From contig JAIUPT010000010.1 of NCBI GenBank assembly GCA_022315425.1, forward strand, positions 868,001 to 932,000: a stretch of DNA of 64,000 nt, in the 5' to 3' direction. Both the position numbers and the translations under genes were made by a program. This document shows, one piece after another, positions 47,503 through 57,676 of the stretch (position 1 is its first letter; the number at the start of each line of letters is the position of its first letter). This DNA is from Pseudevernia furfuracea (lineage: Eukaryota; Ascomycota; Lecanoromycetes; Lecanorales; Parmeliaceae). Below the pieces are notes generated by a model. That model saw only the letters and a list, made by a program, of their open reading frames with translations. It was not told the DNA's origin and did not search any database.

Positions 47503-48375
47503 ATGCGCTTATTCAAGGTGTCATATTTACCGCATCTGCTACTTCTGCTCCTCGGCTTTGCGTTTCTGTCCACGACTAGTCCAACACCATATGCAACAAA
47601 TATACACACCAACACCGCTCAAGGCAGACCACGACTCGTGACATTCACGCGAACGAGGAGCAGTCTTCAATATGCTCCAAAGCGTTCTCCTATCGCTAGA
47701 GATCTGTATGAGTTACCGAATGGATGGGTTCGTAGATTTTGGGATATCTTCCCCTTCCTTTCCAAGATCTTGATTTCCAGACATGCTTGGGAACAAGTAA
47801 TTCAATTTCCTAAGACTAGATCAAGTCAAGTTTCTGCGTTGAGAAAGATATACTCATGCTAAAACTTGTGTAGATCGGTCGAGTCGACAAATACCTCTCT
47901 TTACTACCTATACAGATCGCCGCATCGGTTCTTGAAAGCTTTTATAACGTCGTAATAGACAACGTGAGGCATAAATGGATTCAGCAGCCGCCTGTGAACA
48001 GCTTCACCATCACATGGGGGAACATTGAGCTGGAATTCTTTTCTGCTACAAGAACAATACCCGTAAGACACTTTCAGCGTCGCTTTCTCCGATTCAGTGT
48101 TACAACTCGAGTCGCAAGACATATTGCAGACGCCGAATGCTCATTTCGACACCCTTTTGCTCCCTTGGCACTGTCACATGACCCGAGACCATCCTCAGAA
48201 TGGAAACGCTGACCGCGAAATGTGCTAGTGGAGTTTCGTTTTGGCATTCGCACAGCGGTGCGTACTTTTCGCAGATGTCCCTTCCTATTTGTTACTGAAA
48301 ATGTGGTCTAAGACATCTTTCGAGAGCAAAGTGACCTTTTCTGACCTTGAATCTACCTTAACGAGGCAATGCTGA
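47503..48375 (+). CDS. Small secreted fungal protein of unknown function (3 exons)
   Basis: Exons 47503-47796, 47916-48062 and 48229-48375 join in phase to give 195 aa. ATG 47503 starts MRLFKVSYLPHLLLLLLGFAFL, a signal peptide. The mature part runs LISRHAWEQ/IAASVLESFYNVVID, then WIQQPPVNSFTITWGNIELEFFS, then TRTIP/WSFVLAFAQRC. The pattern FY...W...P...F.I..G...L.F.......IPW.FV..FA matches a widespread family of short fungal secreted proteins that I know only as uncharacterised. The join IP/WSFV across the 166-nt second intron is the main support for exon 3. The end after residue 170 is less certain. Extracellular location is inferred. Confidence 0.7.
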
Positions 48376-48972
48376 CACTGGAATGTGCGAAGACTGGTTG
48401 GCTTGACACAGCGAGGTTATGTTGGAAAATATAATGTATGACAGCGTACGATCGTAGAAACGAAGTGGCTAACAACAATAGGTCTACTATGTTCACTTGC
48501 CAACCGGAGAAGAAATTTCCGTACAGTTGTTGATACGTAAGTCATGTCTTCGAAGTCTTTTTGCCCTATTAAGTTTACTTTTTGAGCCGCAAGATATGTT
48601 GCGAGAGCAAGCCACTCCAAAGACTGGTCGCACGACTCAAGCTGTAGCCTAAAAGATATGTGCTGACTCCGAAATCATTAAGCCTTGATAGCTGCGGGAG
48701 CATGATAAGTCGCGAATCGGCCCTGGCAGATGCCTGCTTTGTGTTGCCACACTGCAAACAGTATAGGATTGTGATCTGTAGCTGTGGCAAGAGCTTGAAT
48801 AGAGGATATTCAGGTGCCGCAGGAATGGAACAGGGGTATTTGTTTCAAGGGAAAGGAAGTCGCATCATGCAGACTGGACTTTCCAACCTCGTTCGAGTGA
48901 TAGGGGTGCAGGGCTTGACCCTAAATTCGGGTCGATGGACCAGATATTTGGATTGGAGCACACTTCGCACCC
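48376..48972. other. Intergenic, no gene seen
   Basis: The region lies between the convergent secreted-protein gene and LSM4. Short frames on both strands lack protein-like character. Confidence 0.5.
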
Positions 48973-49460
48973 TCAACCTCTGCCTCTTCCTCTTCCACGA
49001 GCGCCCCTTGCCCCACCCCGTCCTCTATCTCCTCTTCCTACATGATCGCCTCTCTGGACACCGCCACCTCTGCTACGACTCGATGCCTGGTTTTGCTGTT
49101 GGTCTTTGACTAGATCGATAATCTCGTCCGGGACTCGCAAGTACTTGATCTACCACGGGAGTCAGCCCACATTGTTTTTTCACATCAACGAGGGAAATGG
49201 TGTACATTATTCCCCCTCACGTAGACCTCCGGTAGTCTAAAGAACTTGTCACCCTCTGGGCTTGTTTGGACCACCTCCTTGAGCGTAAGATTCATCCACG
49301 TATCACAACTAATCAAGTGGCCGTTGAGTGTTTCTCCATTCTTTAGCTCCACGAGCATAGGATGCCCTTGGGCTGCATTGAGGAGACCGAGTGGCAGCTG
49401 AGTCACAAAGAGGTCAGCATATAGTACCAATGTTTCCAATATTGAGCTTTCATTTACCAT
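48973..49460 (-). CDS. LSM4: LSM4, U6 snRNA-associated Sm-like protein (3 exons, first exon is only ATG)
   Basis: The exons are 49460-49458 (the start codon alone), 49397-49206 and 49149-48973, giving 123 aa: M/LPLGLLNAAQGHPMLVELKNG, LNGHLISCDTWMNLTLKEVV, FFRLPEVYVRGNN/IKYLRVPDE and a Gln/Gly/Arg tail ending in RGG-like repeats (GRGDRGRGGARGARGRGRGRG). Intron 1 (60 nt) begins directly after ATG with GTAAAT and ends ...GCTGAC...CAG; intron 2 is 56 nt. The Sm1 and Sm2 motifs are intact. LSM4 is part of the LSM1-7 ring in mRNA decay and the LSM2-8 ring on U6 snRNA in splicing. The gene shares a 256-bp divergent promoter region with the gene at 49717. Confidence 0.95.
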
Positions 49461-49716
49461 GGTTACACCTGAATCTAATGTGTGAAAGGCGAAACTACAT
49501 GAGCAAGTTGTACTGGACTCCCTTACTTTACTTGAGAGTGCGGTTGAAACTCCGCGCTAGCGGCGGTTAGACACAGTCCGATCAGCCCTGCCAAGAAGCC
49601 AAGCAGGGCTTAGCTCTTGGCAAGGTGGTGCAGCTGAGTTGTTGCCTGCTGACTTCAAGGACAAGAATACTACAACCCCCTTCTAAAGGCGACTTCGAGT
49701 CTTAGTCGCCACCAAC

Positions 49717-51450
49717 ATGCGCGGCTTCACCAAGGCGGCAGCTTTGCTATCATCGACTTGGGCTTCGGCTTTGATCATTCCTGAATCGGGTTCCCTAAGT
49801 ACTCCGTCATCAGATGCCGTGATCGAATATCGTAAGGCAACCTCTGAAAGTTCTGAGGTTTCTGATTTACTCAGCATCTAATTTGCCTCCAGATCCTTAC
49901 GAAGCTCTATTGGAGTTTACCCTCAAAACTGGCGAACCAATTGATCCAGTATGATGTTCAATGCACCGACCCTAAGAGCAATTACCAATAGCATATAGAT
50001 CATCAAGTTCCAGGTCGAGCGTACGGAAAAGGCATGTGGAGAGAGCAACATCAAGGTCAATGGTCAAGAGCTAGAAACCAGGTGGGACGGGACGACGGCC
50101 AAAGGCCACGATTACCTCGACATCTACGGTGGAAGCGAAGCCGAATGGCACATCAGCTGTCTTTACGATGCTGTGCCAACTGATGGAAGTAATTCCGTTG
50201 GGGACGATGTTGTACATGTCCTCAGTATTCATTTCGTCAACTCGGTCCGACGTGGGTTCACGGTCTCGTACAAACAGATTGGCCAACCGGCCATACTGCG
50301 TTTCTTTCCGCGATACCACCCAGATAATCTTGCCCTTGACCCGGTCCTCGCGAATCAATGGCGGAGGCCGTCCATAGAATTCGATCCGGATGTCACGGCA
50401 AATGCACGCAAAGATGGTTCAGTCCTGTATGACATTTCGAGGCAAGGCCAAAAAAGCCTCGGGGCTGAGCTATCTGCCATCAAAAGTTCTTTGACAAAGG
50501 GCATAAAGAAGGTAGCTGGTATCTGGTGTCACAAGAGCAAGGAAAAAACTAGCGAAGTGAATCCCGCCTCGATAGAAATTCCTAAGATTCCCTCTGACAG
50601 ACTACTGGAGCCATCGCCCCAATCCTCCGAGGAATCAGTTTCTACAACCGAGGCTTCCGATTCAACAAGCACCTCACCCAATCTTTCCGCAGCGGAAACA
50701 CGATCTTTATCGACAGGAGCTCTGCAGACATCGACAAGCCCCACAACAATAACTCTTCCCTCTCCAACCAATATTAACATTCACATAGTGAAAACATTTG
50801 GCTTGGGACTCATAGTCCTATCGTGTCTTGCATGGCTCCTCCTACGTTGTCGAGACCCTCGTCGCCGTGTCGACTATGCCGCTCGCAGGGAGGAACGGAG
50901 GACCAAGCGAATGTATCGTAGGGCTGCGCAGAAACAAGCATTCGAGAATTGGCTCCGAAGCGTTCATCTCAAGTTCAGAGCTCTTCGTTTTAGGTACGGC
51001 TTTGCACCTCAAACAGCAATTAGCTGGGATGAGAAACGGACACGTGTGATTGCACAGGAGGCCGTTCTGGAAGATGCAATGGCGGACGATATCAGGGCAC
51101 TCAGAAACGCCCACCGAGTCGTGAGTAGCATTACGGCTGCCGAAGAAGGGAGGCATGACTTCGTATACGGAGCCGAAGGCTCCGAACGGCGGAGGAGCGT
51201 CTCCACTCTCCCAGGGTACGAGAGCGAAGGTAGCCTACCACCCTCATATGACGACGCAGGCAACAGGTTGGAGGGACCGACTGTGGTCAACAGATTTCAG
51301 TATAACCTTGTCGACGCCGAGTTCACCTCTGACAGCAGCGTCATCTCGACCAGTCCACGAATCAGCCGAGACGGCACAAACAGCGAATTTGACGAGAAGT
51401 TTGAGCAGATATCATTGGAAGCAGGCAGCCCGGCTGGTTCCGGTCAATGA
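49717..51450 (+). CDS. Single-pass membrane protein with signal peptide, unknown function (3 exons)
   Basis: Exons 49717-49831, 49875-49948 and 49999-51450 give 546 aa. The start MRGFTKAAALLSSTWASALI is a signal peptide. The ectodomain (to ~325) includes KFQVERTEKACGESNIKVNG, DYLDIYGGSEAEWHISCLYD and a Ser/Thr-rich stalk. One helix follows, VKTFGLGLIVLSCLAWLLLRC (about 327-348), then a basic juxtamembrane region (RDPRRRVDYAARREERRTKRMYRR). The cytoplasmic tail carries SLPPSYDD, a PPxY-type sequence. The layout suggests a type I surface protein whose tail could recruit WW/HECT ubiquitin ligases; this is inference. Intron 1 is short (43 nt) with a weak branch site, so the N-terminal join is the least certain part. 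Confidence 0.78.
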
Positions 51451-51884
51451 TCTGTGAGGGACCGATGAATGGAGCAAATGGCTATAGTTAAGGGGAGTTT
51501 GGCTGTTGGCCGTCAACTGTACATTATTTGGAGTTCTGGATGGACAGGTGGCGTCCATTTTACGTCTTCATGCCAATGTTCGCACATATGCGTGCCTCTT
51601 CTCAGTAATTACAAGCGTGTGTAGTCAATACCATTCGTCAATGTTGTTTCGATCTCCGTGCTTGAAAACCATCATCGTGTATGGTTTGTAGCAATTGAAA
51701 TGAAATACAATGCTCGACATGGGTATCCAAATCGAAGTGGATCCAATTCACGACTTATTCTAGCACTGGTAGACTGCGTTCGAGAACGCGACAAAGGATT
51801 TACTACGTGACTACAGTACACAACGCAAAACTTCCCACAGCTCAGTGTCCTGAGTTAATAGAGCGCCATGGACGGCCTGCGAAG
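51451..51884. other. Intergenic, promoter of RRG7
   Basis: 434 bp between two plus-strand genes. I see no gene and no clear motif. Confidence 0.5.
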
Positions 51885-52733
51885 ATGCCTCATATTCGAC
51901 AGTCTCGGATGGCCATGTTGATTCACCGCTCCACGATTTGCCGGGATCTCTACAAAAGTCCAAACCCGTACAGATCGAGCCGGACAACGCTTCACCTCTC
52001 TGGATCCTCGCCACGTCACCGTTGCATTTTCACGTCCCGCACACATGTCCATCCCAAGGCCTTTTCGCCGTTCCACGTCGGCACCTCATACGAGCATCTA
52101 TGCGCCACGACTCTCCCTCGCCTCGATTTCCAAGACCTGACCCACACAGGCGGTCGCGCTGACAAGGGTATCGATCTACTGGGCAAATGGCTGCCGTTTT
52201 CTCTACGAAACACCAAGTCTCCGGCCCTAAACGTGGTGGTGCAGTGCAAAGCTCTAGCGCGAAAAGCTGGACCAGAGATGATCAGGGAGCTTGAAGGGGC
52301 CCTTGCTGGTGCACCGGGCGAATGGAGTGGAGAAGAAACGATTGGGGTGCTATGTGCGAAAAGGGAAGTTACGGCTGGTGTGAGGGATGCTCTGAGGAGG
52401 TCGAAGAGGGGCGTTGTCTGGGTCATGGTTGAGGAACTTGATGATGCCGAGAAGGACGGCAAGAAGGGAAATGAAAAGGAGGTAGGAAAAGGGGCTGGAC
52501 ACAGCAAGGAAAATCGGGAGGCAAGAAAAGGAAGAATCAAGCAGGTCTTGTGGAATGATCGGGTACAGAAGCTGGTAGGGGAGTTTACAGGCACCGGCGT
52601 GATCCACATACCTGGAGAGGATGGAGGGCCAATGGAATCGGAAGTGCTCATGTCATGGAACGGCATATTGGCGGTATCTAAGTATGGCCAACGGAGATTG
52701 GTGGACAACTTTTCAGATTCCTCGCATCTATGA
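51885..52733 (+). CDS. RRG7: RRG7-like mitochondrial protein, PD-(D/E)XK fold
   Basis: This intronless 282-aa frame starts at ATG 51885; a further in-frame ATG lies at 51909. The Arg/Ser/His-rich N-terminus (QSRMAMLIHRSTICRDLYK) looks like a mitochondrial presequence. The domain begins HVGTSYEHLCATTL, followed by THTGGRADKGIDLLGKW and LNVVVQCKA. GxDGGIDL...xxVQCK is the restriction-endonuclease-like core of the DUF2034/RRG7 family, with Asp in the first block and Gln-Cys-Lys in the second. A Lys/Glu-rich insertion (~210-235) precedes the C-terminal VIHIPGEDG. The yeast gene is required for respiratory growth; its biochemical activity is not established. It is convergent with the MFS gene. Confidence 0.85.
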   Translation: MPHIRQSRMAMLIHRSTICRDLYKSPNPYRSSRTTLHLSGSSPRHRCIFTSRTHVHPKAFSPFHVGTSYEHLCATTLPRLDFQDLTHTGGRADKGIDLLGKWLPFSLRNTKSPALNVVVQCKALARKAGPEMIRELEGALAGAPGEWSGEETIGVLCAKREVTAGVRDALRRSKRGVVWVMVEELDDAEKDGKKGNEKEVGKGAGHSKENREARKGRIKQVLWNDRVQKLVGEFTGTGVIHIPGEDGGPMESEVLMSWNGILAVSKYGQRRLVDNFSDSSHL

Positions 52734-52967
52734 CAGGTTTGTTGAACAGACACGCGATATTCCTAGGACTCATCCAGCTGCGCTACGACTGTTATCTTTT
52801 CTGGCAGCGCGCTTGGGAATCTTTTCTCGGGTTAACAATGAATCTGTCTTACGTTCAAGGTCCTCAGGCACAAATAGCGGAAGCCATCAAGATGCATCTG
52901 AACGTCAGATTATCATCTATCGTTATCTTTGCCATATAATCACGCGATCTATATTGGAGGGCCTTGA

Positions 52968-54956
52968 TCAAGCCTCACGTGCTCTGTCCGTACCTTTACG
53001 CTTCTTCAACTTTGCGACCCAATCGTGATGTATACTCCATAAGCTTATTAACACGCCAACCAAGCTTGCCCCCAGCGTGACAAAGTACGCGTCACGATAG
53101 CAGTACAAACCGTCCTTGCAATCTCGCTGCCCGTCAGGCAAGATTATCGAATGCCGGTCAAAGATATGGCCATAGATCAGATTGAAAATGTTACCGAAGA
53201 CAATAGGCGCAAGCGTCATGCTGCCCCAGTTTTGACTCAGGCCATTCACTCCGAAGGTCTCAGCAACGAGTGCTGGGTAGACGCCGAAGAGGAAACCGTA
53301 GGCTAGGCCGGTCAAACCAGACAAGAAGCCCAGAACGTGAGGATTATCAATTTGGGTCCCGCAAACTTGGGCGAAAAGGAAAATCATGCTGGATATGAAG
53401 AGGCACCAAAAGCGGCTCATTTCCAGCTTCCTGACAATAATGTCTGAGCCAATACCTAGGCAGACAGAGTTAGCGTTAGGTTTGCGAGTATGCAGAGCAT
53501 CGACATACCGCTTATGAGCCGTCCAGCAAAGCTCATGAAGGAGAGGATCTCGACATGCATCAGTTGTCGTTCTTGGATGAATTCTGAGGAGGCACTGTCG
53601 TCGTAATGGTGCCATATTGCTCGGGCCTGGGAAACAGGTAAGAAGGGTCAACAATGAAACCGAAGATAGGAAGAATTACATTGCTTCCAATATTGCTAAG
53701 CAGCTTGTTAGACTAACGTCCTTCTGTGAAAGGGATAGCGAATGAACTCACTTAATTGTCATGAGTCCTAGGCCAGTCAGTAGGCCCAGTAATAACCATA
53801 GTAGGTAGAACTTCATGTGTGAAAGCAATGCTAAACCTCGTATATCTACATCGTGTGAGTCATGATCCTTTGCATTTTTTGCCTCGTCTTCTTCATAAGG
53901 TACATCGCCCGGACACGACCCAGAAGACTTAGACAACAAGGAAGAGGTCTCTTCTGTGCCTTGGCTAGGGGCTTCGTGTTGATGGAAACTTGAAGAGTCC
54001 TTGGGTGCATCTTCATGAAACTTGATGGACTCAGGTTGCATACCTGGTTCATGAGACAAGCGACGGACGCTGTGCCTGCTGTCTCCGGATTTGGTACGTT
54101 GGAGTAAGGTCGAGGCGTCGGAGCTGCTTCGTTCAAGTGAGCCCGGCAGAAGATCATAAGACTGCGGGACTGGCACAATGCGAAGCAGGAAGCTTCCGAC
54201 GAAAGGGATCGTGAATGTTGCGATAGCTAGCAAGAGGAGCAGATCTAGCGTATTGTCCGGGAATGCTATGGAGGATATCGATGCGAAGAAGAAGGCACTC
54301 AGGCCAAATGCTGATAGGGGAAAGGCCGTTGCAGTACCACGATGATCCGGCCAATTCAAAGCGGCTTGAAATTGTGAGCTTCTGGCGACCGTGTTGATGT
54401 AGTGAGTCTTACATGTCTTGACAGCACCTGCGAAAGAAGCGCAACCCCCCACGCCTGTCAGGAAAGCGAACAGACATAGCCACGGCATCGATATTGAACC
54501 AGGACCTCCATCATATGCTGTGGGGAAGTCAGAAACCAGATTCTCGGGCCGCATAGGGCTCCATGCCTCGGTACAGCGAGAAGTAGCCCACTCCCAACAA
54601 CACGGCACCCAAGAGCGCGCCTGGCCTAGGACCTCTTGTATCAACCAATAGGCCTATTGGGACACCAGCGGTGTACATCCCCAAGTTGCCGAACGTGCCC
54701 TGCCATACATGAGATACCCGTCCAATGCTCTTTCAAAGAAGATAGCCCACAATCAAGTTACTCTGGGTTGAGGAGAGCTTCAATTTTTCTGCAAATGCTG
54801 GTGCCCATGCCGAGTATGCATACTATCCATGCGGTCAGCGTATTACACAAAGACAGAAGTCGCTGGCATATCCACATTGGTCCCACATGCCAGAGATATG
54901 ACAGTGGCTGCAATCACTGATAGTACTCTCGCTGTCCTCAACCTATTTCCAGACAT
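52968..54956 (-). CDS. MCH1: MCH1-type major facilitator (nodulin-like) transporter, 8 exons
   Basis: The exons are 54956-54876, 54822-54751, 54699-54567, 54517-54413, 54364-53752, 53695-53680, 53626-53509 and 53455-52968; all phases agree and give 541 aa. The start RLRTARVLSVIAATVISLACGTN/YAYSAWAPAFAEKLKLS is that of fungal nodulin-like MFS proteins related to MCH1. The transmembrane blocks include FGNLGMYTAGVPIGLLVD, WLCLFAFLTGVGGCASFAGA, TATAFPLSAFGLSAFFFA, MKFYLLWLLLGLLTGLGLM and YGFLFGVYPALVAETFG. A long Ser-rich cytoplasmic loop separates the two halves. Intron 3 (54566-54518) uses a GC donor (CGAG|GCATGG) with CTGAC...CACAG. Exon 6 is only 16 nt. Substrate unknown; yeast MCH1 is vacuolar. 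It is divergent with TMS1. Confidence 0.88.
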
Positions 54957-55353
54957 TGTAGTAGTGATTTGGGGGCCGAAGGGTTTTGAGAGAAGGTGAT
55001 CACTCGTCACCGTGTCTTCATGACGACGAAGCGACCAACTCCATATCCACACATAAATAGGAAATAGTTGATGCGGACAGACACACCGCGGATACAAAGC
55101 AAGTTTTGGTATCAACAATATCAACAACAATTGCGCTCCGACTTACTCTTCTTATCAGGGTCAAAAAGAGTGATATCATAATGCCAAGGCTTCTAGCTCC
55201 CAATCGCTCCGACTTTAGCGCCCGCCTACGCTAGAGTGCATCAATGATCAAGCACGATCCTCTGGCCGCAGCAACCCCGTATATTATATTGAACACCTCC
55301 GCCATACCGCCTTGGACCTCAAAACGCAAAAAGAAAGCACCTTGGTGGACACC
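54957..55353. promoter_or_regulatory. Divergent promoter region between MCH1-like and TMS1
   Basis: 397 bp hold both 5' flanks. GAGCGGAAGC-like and CT-rich stretches are present. I see no gene and no defined site. Confidence 0.5.
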
Positions 55354-56972
55354 ATGGGGGCTTTACTCTCGCTTCCGCTCTTAGCTGTCCCGAGTCTAGG
55401 GACCGTGAGTTCGCCCCCGCTCCTGTTGCTCTAGACGGCGTTGCCTCACCACTCTTCTTACTGACATACTTGTAGCTGATAACCTTTGGAGCCTCATGTT
55501 GCGGAGCCGCCACTTGTTCTGCTGTATGCAGGTCTTGCGGGAAATTTCAGAGCAGGTAGAGATTCGTTAGGCCGTTGCGAGGCTGTATAGCTAACAGGCA
55601 GTAAGCATGGCCACTCGCATCGCCTACGCAGTCATACTCCTACTCAACTCGATCATATCTTGGCTCATGCTCACACCATGGGCGCTCAAGAAGCTGGAAC
55701 GCCTGACGTTGGATTACATGGCGATAACTTGCCAAGGAAAGCAATGCTATGGTTTCGTTGCTGTCCAGCGGGTCAATTTTGCCCTCGGTCTATTCCATTT
55801 TGCTCTTGCGATCCTATTGCTTGGTGTCAAATCTTCTAGAGACGGACGAGCTGCTCTACAAAACGGTTACTGGGGACCTAAACTCATCATCTGGCTGGCT
55901 TTCGTTGTCATGACCTTCTTCATTCCAGAGGCTTTCTTTCAAGTCTGGGGCAAATACTTCGCACTGGCCGGAGCCATGATGTTTGTGCTCCTGGGACTCA
56001 TACTTTTAGTCGATCTTGCCCACACTTGGGCCGAGTTCTGCTTGGAGAAGATTGAGAACTATGATTCCAAGGCATGGAGGGGCGTTCTCATTGGATCGAC
56101 ACTTGGCATGTATACCATGTCGTTCGCCATGACTATCGTTATGTACATTTTCTTCGCCAACAGTGGCTGCGCAATGAATCAAGCCGCAATCACCGTACGC
56201 CCCTGCAGTTTTATAAATCGTACTGCCGCTAATCAGCGCCTAGGTGAATCTCATCGTCCTGCTCATAATCTCCGCCATTTCGGTCCATCCCGTGATCCAA
56301 GAATACAACCCCCAAGCTGGCCTCGCTCAGTCTGCTATGGTTGCTGTCTACGGCACCTACCTTACTATGTCCGCCGTATCCATGGAGCCAGATGACCATC
56401 ACTGCAATCCTCTCATCCGTGCTAGCGGCACTCGCACAGCGTCAATCGTCATTGGCGCGATCGTCACCATGCTTACAATTGCCTACACCACTACCCGCGC
56501 TGCCACCCAGGGAATCGCTCTAGGCAGCCAAACCAGCCACTCATACAGCAAGCTTGGTTCAGAAGATGCCGCAGAGCATGGTCTCGTGGACACTCAGCCC
56601 TCTGCGTCTCGCCGTGAAATGCGCGCCGAAGCCCTCCGTGCTGCGGTCGAAGCCGGTAGTCTGCCCGCTAATGCCCTTGACGACGATGACGAAGACGAAG
56701 AGTCCAATGACGGCCACGGCGGCAAAGACGATGAGAGAGGTGGCACACAATACAACTACTCTCTTTTCCACGTCATCTTCCTGCTGGCGACGTGCTGGGT
56801 TGCTACCTTACTCACGCAAAATATCGATTTCGAGAAGGCTGGTGATTTTGCAGCTGTTGGAAGGACATATTGGGCTAGCTGGGTGAAGATTGTGAGCGCA
56901 TGGGTGGCATATGGCATTTACACATGGAGTCTGGTGGCTCCGGTCACGATGCCGGACCGTTTTGGCTATTGA
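55354..56972 (+). CDS. TMS1: TMS1 / Serinc family membrane protein (4 exons)
   Basis: Exons 55354-55404, 55476-55555, 55606-56194 and 56244-56972 give 482 aa: MGALLSLPLLAVPSLGT/LITFGASCCGAATCSAVCRSCGKFQSS/MATRIAYAVILLLNSIISW. The Cys-rich N-terminus and the multi-helix body (about ten hydrophobic segments, including NYWGPKLIIWLAFVVMTFF-like, GAMMFVLLGLILLVDLAHTW and VNLIVLLIISAISVHPVIQ) identify a Serinc/TMS1 protein. An acidic loop (DDDDEDEE, ~390) precedes the last two helices. Serincs are lipid scramblases or lipid-associated carriers in endomembranes; the yeast homologue is vacuolar. Intron 2 ends ...GCAGTAAG|C: the nearer CAG would break the frame, so the splice uses the AAG four bases further. 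Confidence 0.93.
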
Positions 56973-57676
56973 GACCCATAGGAGCACAGAAGCTTTGCTT
57001 CAGAGATGGGCAATCTTTGCGGAGTTGTTGCCCAGAGTGCGGGTAGGCCTTGGCTGCCAAGCATCGCATGGTGTTTCTGGGTCCATGGTCGGTACTAAAG
57101 GTTTCATGTACATAGCATAGGTAGTCAGTGTGAAAGGATACGGGAAGGCTGTTGTCAGTCCATAGGTCAATTTCTCGAAACTCAAAACTCGAAACTCGAA
57201 ACATGGGACACGAACTTTCTTCAATTTGGTGCGCGGGTAGCATTTGAAATGTGATGTCTTGAAACTAGGAATAGGCCTCTTTAGATGTGTGTGTATATTG
57301 ATGCTCTTACGTGTCTTTCAATTTCGTATGACTTTGGCTCTCAGCATTGCCGCCTATGCCACCGTCATACGAGTAAAGTACATTTAAGCGCCTAACGGAA
57401 GGGTATTAAAATCCGTAGTCTTGACCATGAACTTTTAATCGATGCTGGACAAGATAAACTGAATGAAAATCGTGATACTAGTACAGGTGTCCGTAGACAT
57501 CGAACAAAAGGGAAACCGAGGTCGAAGATTAACATTATGGTGTACCGCAGCTCACATGTCCCTCTGGGATGTGGGATTCTAAGAGTCGCAGTAGGCGTTC
57601 ATCGTCTGATGTCATCAAAAACAAGAATATTCGATACTGGTAATAGGCCAGAATGAGTTTGGCCATGTCGGTAAGG
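56973..57676. other. Intergenic between convergent TMS1 and areB
   Basis: The region probably holds both 3' UTRs. A short CTCGAAACTCAAAACTCGAAACTCG-like direct repeat occurs near 57175-57200. I see no gene. Confidence 0.5.

Noticed and set aside
50071..50358. 95-codon minus ORF over the membrane-protein gene
   Set aside because: Antisense shadow of exon 3 of the gene at 49717-51450.
55319..55513. 64-codon minus-strand ORF
   Set aside because: It overlaps TMS1 exons 1 and 2 in antisense, and its sequence has no independent support.
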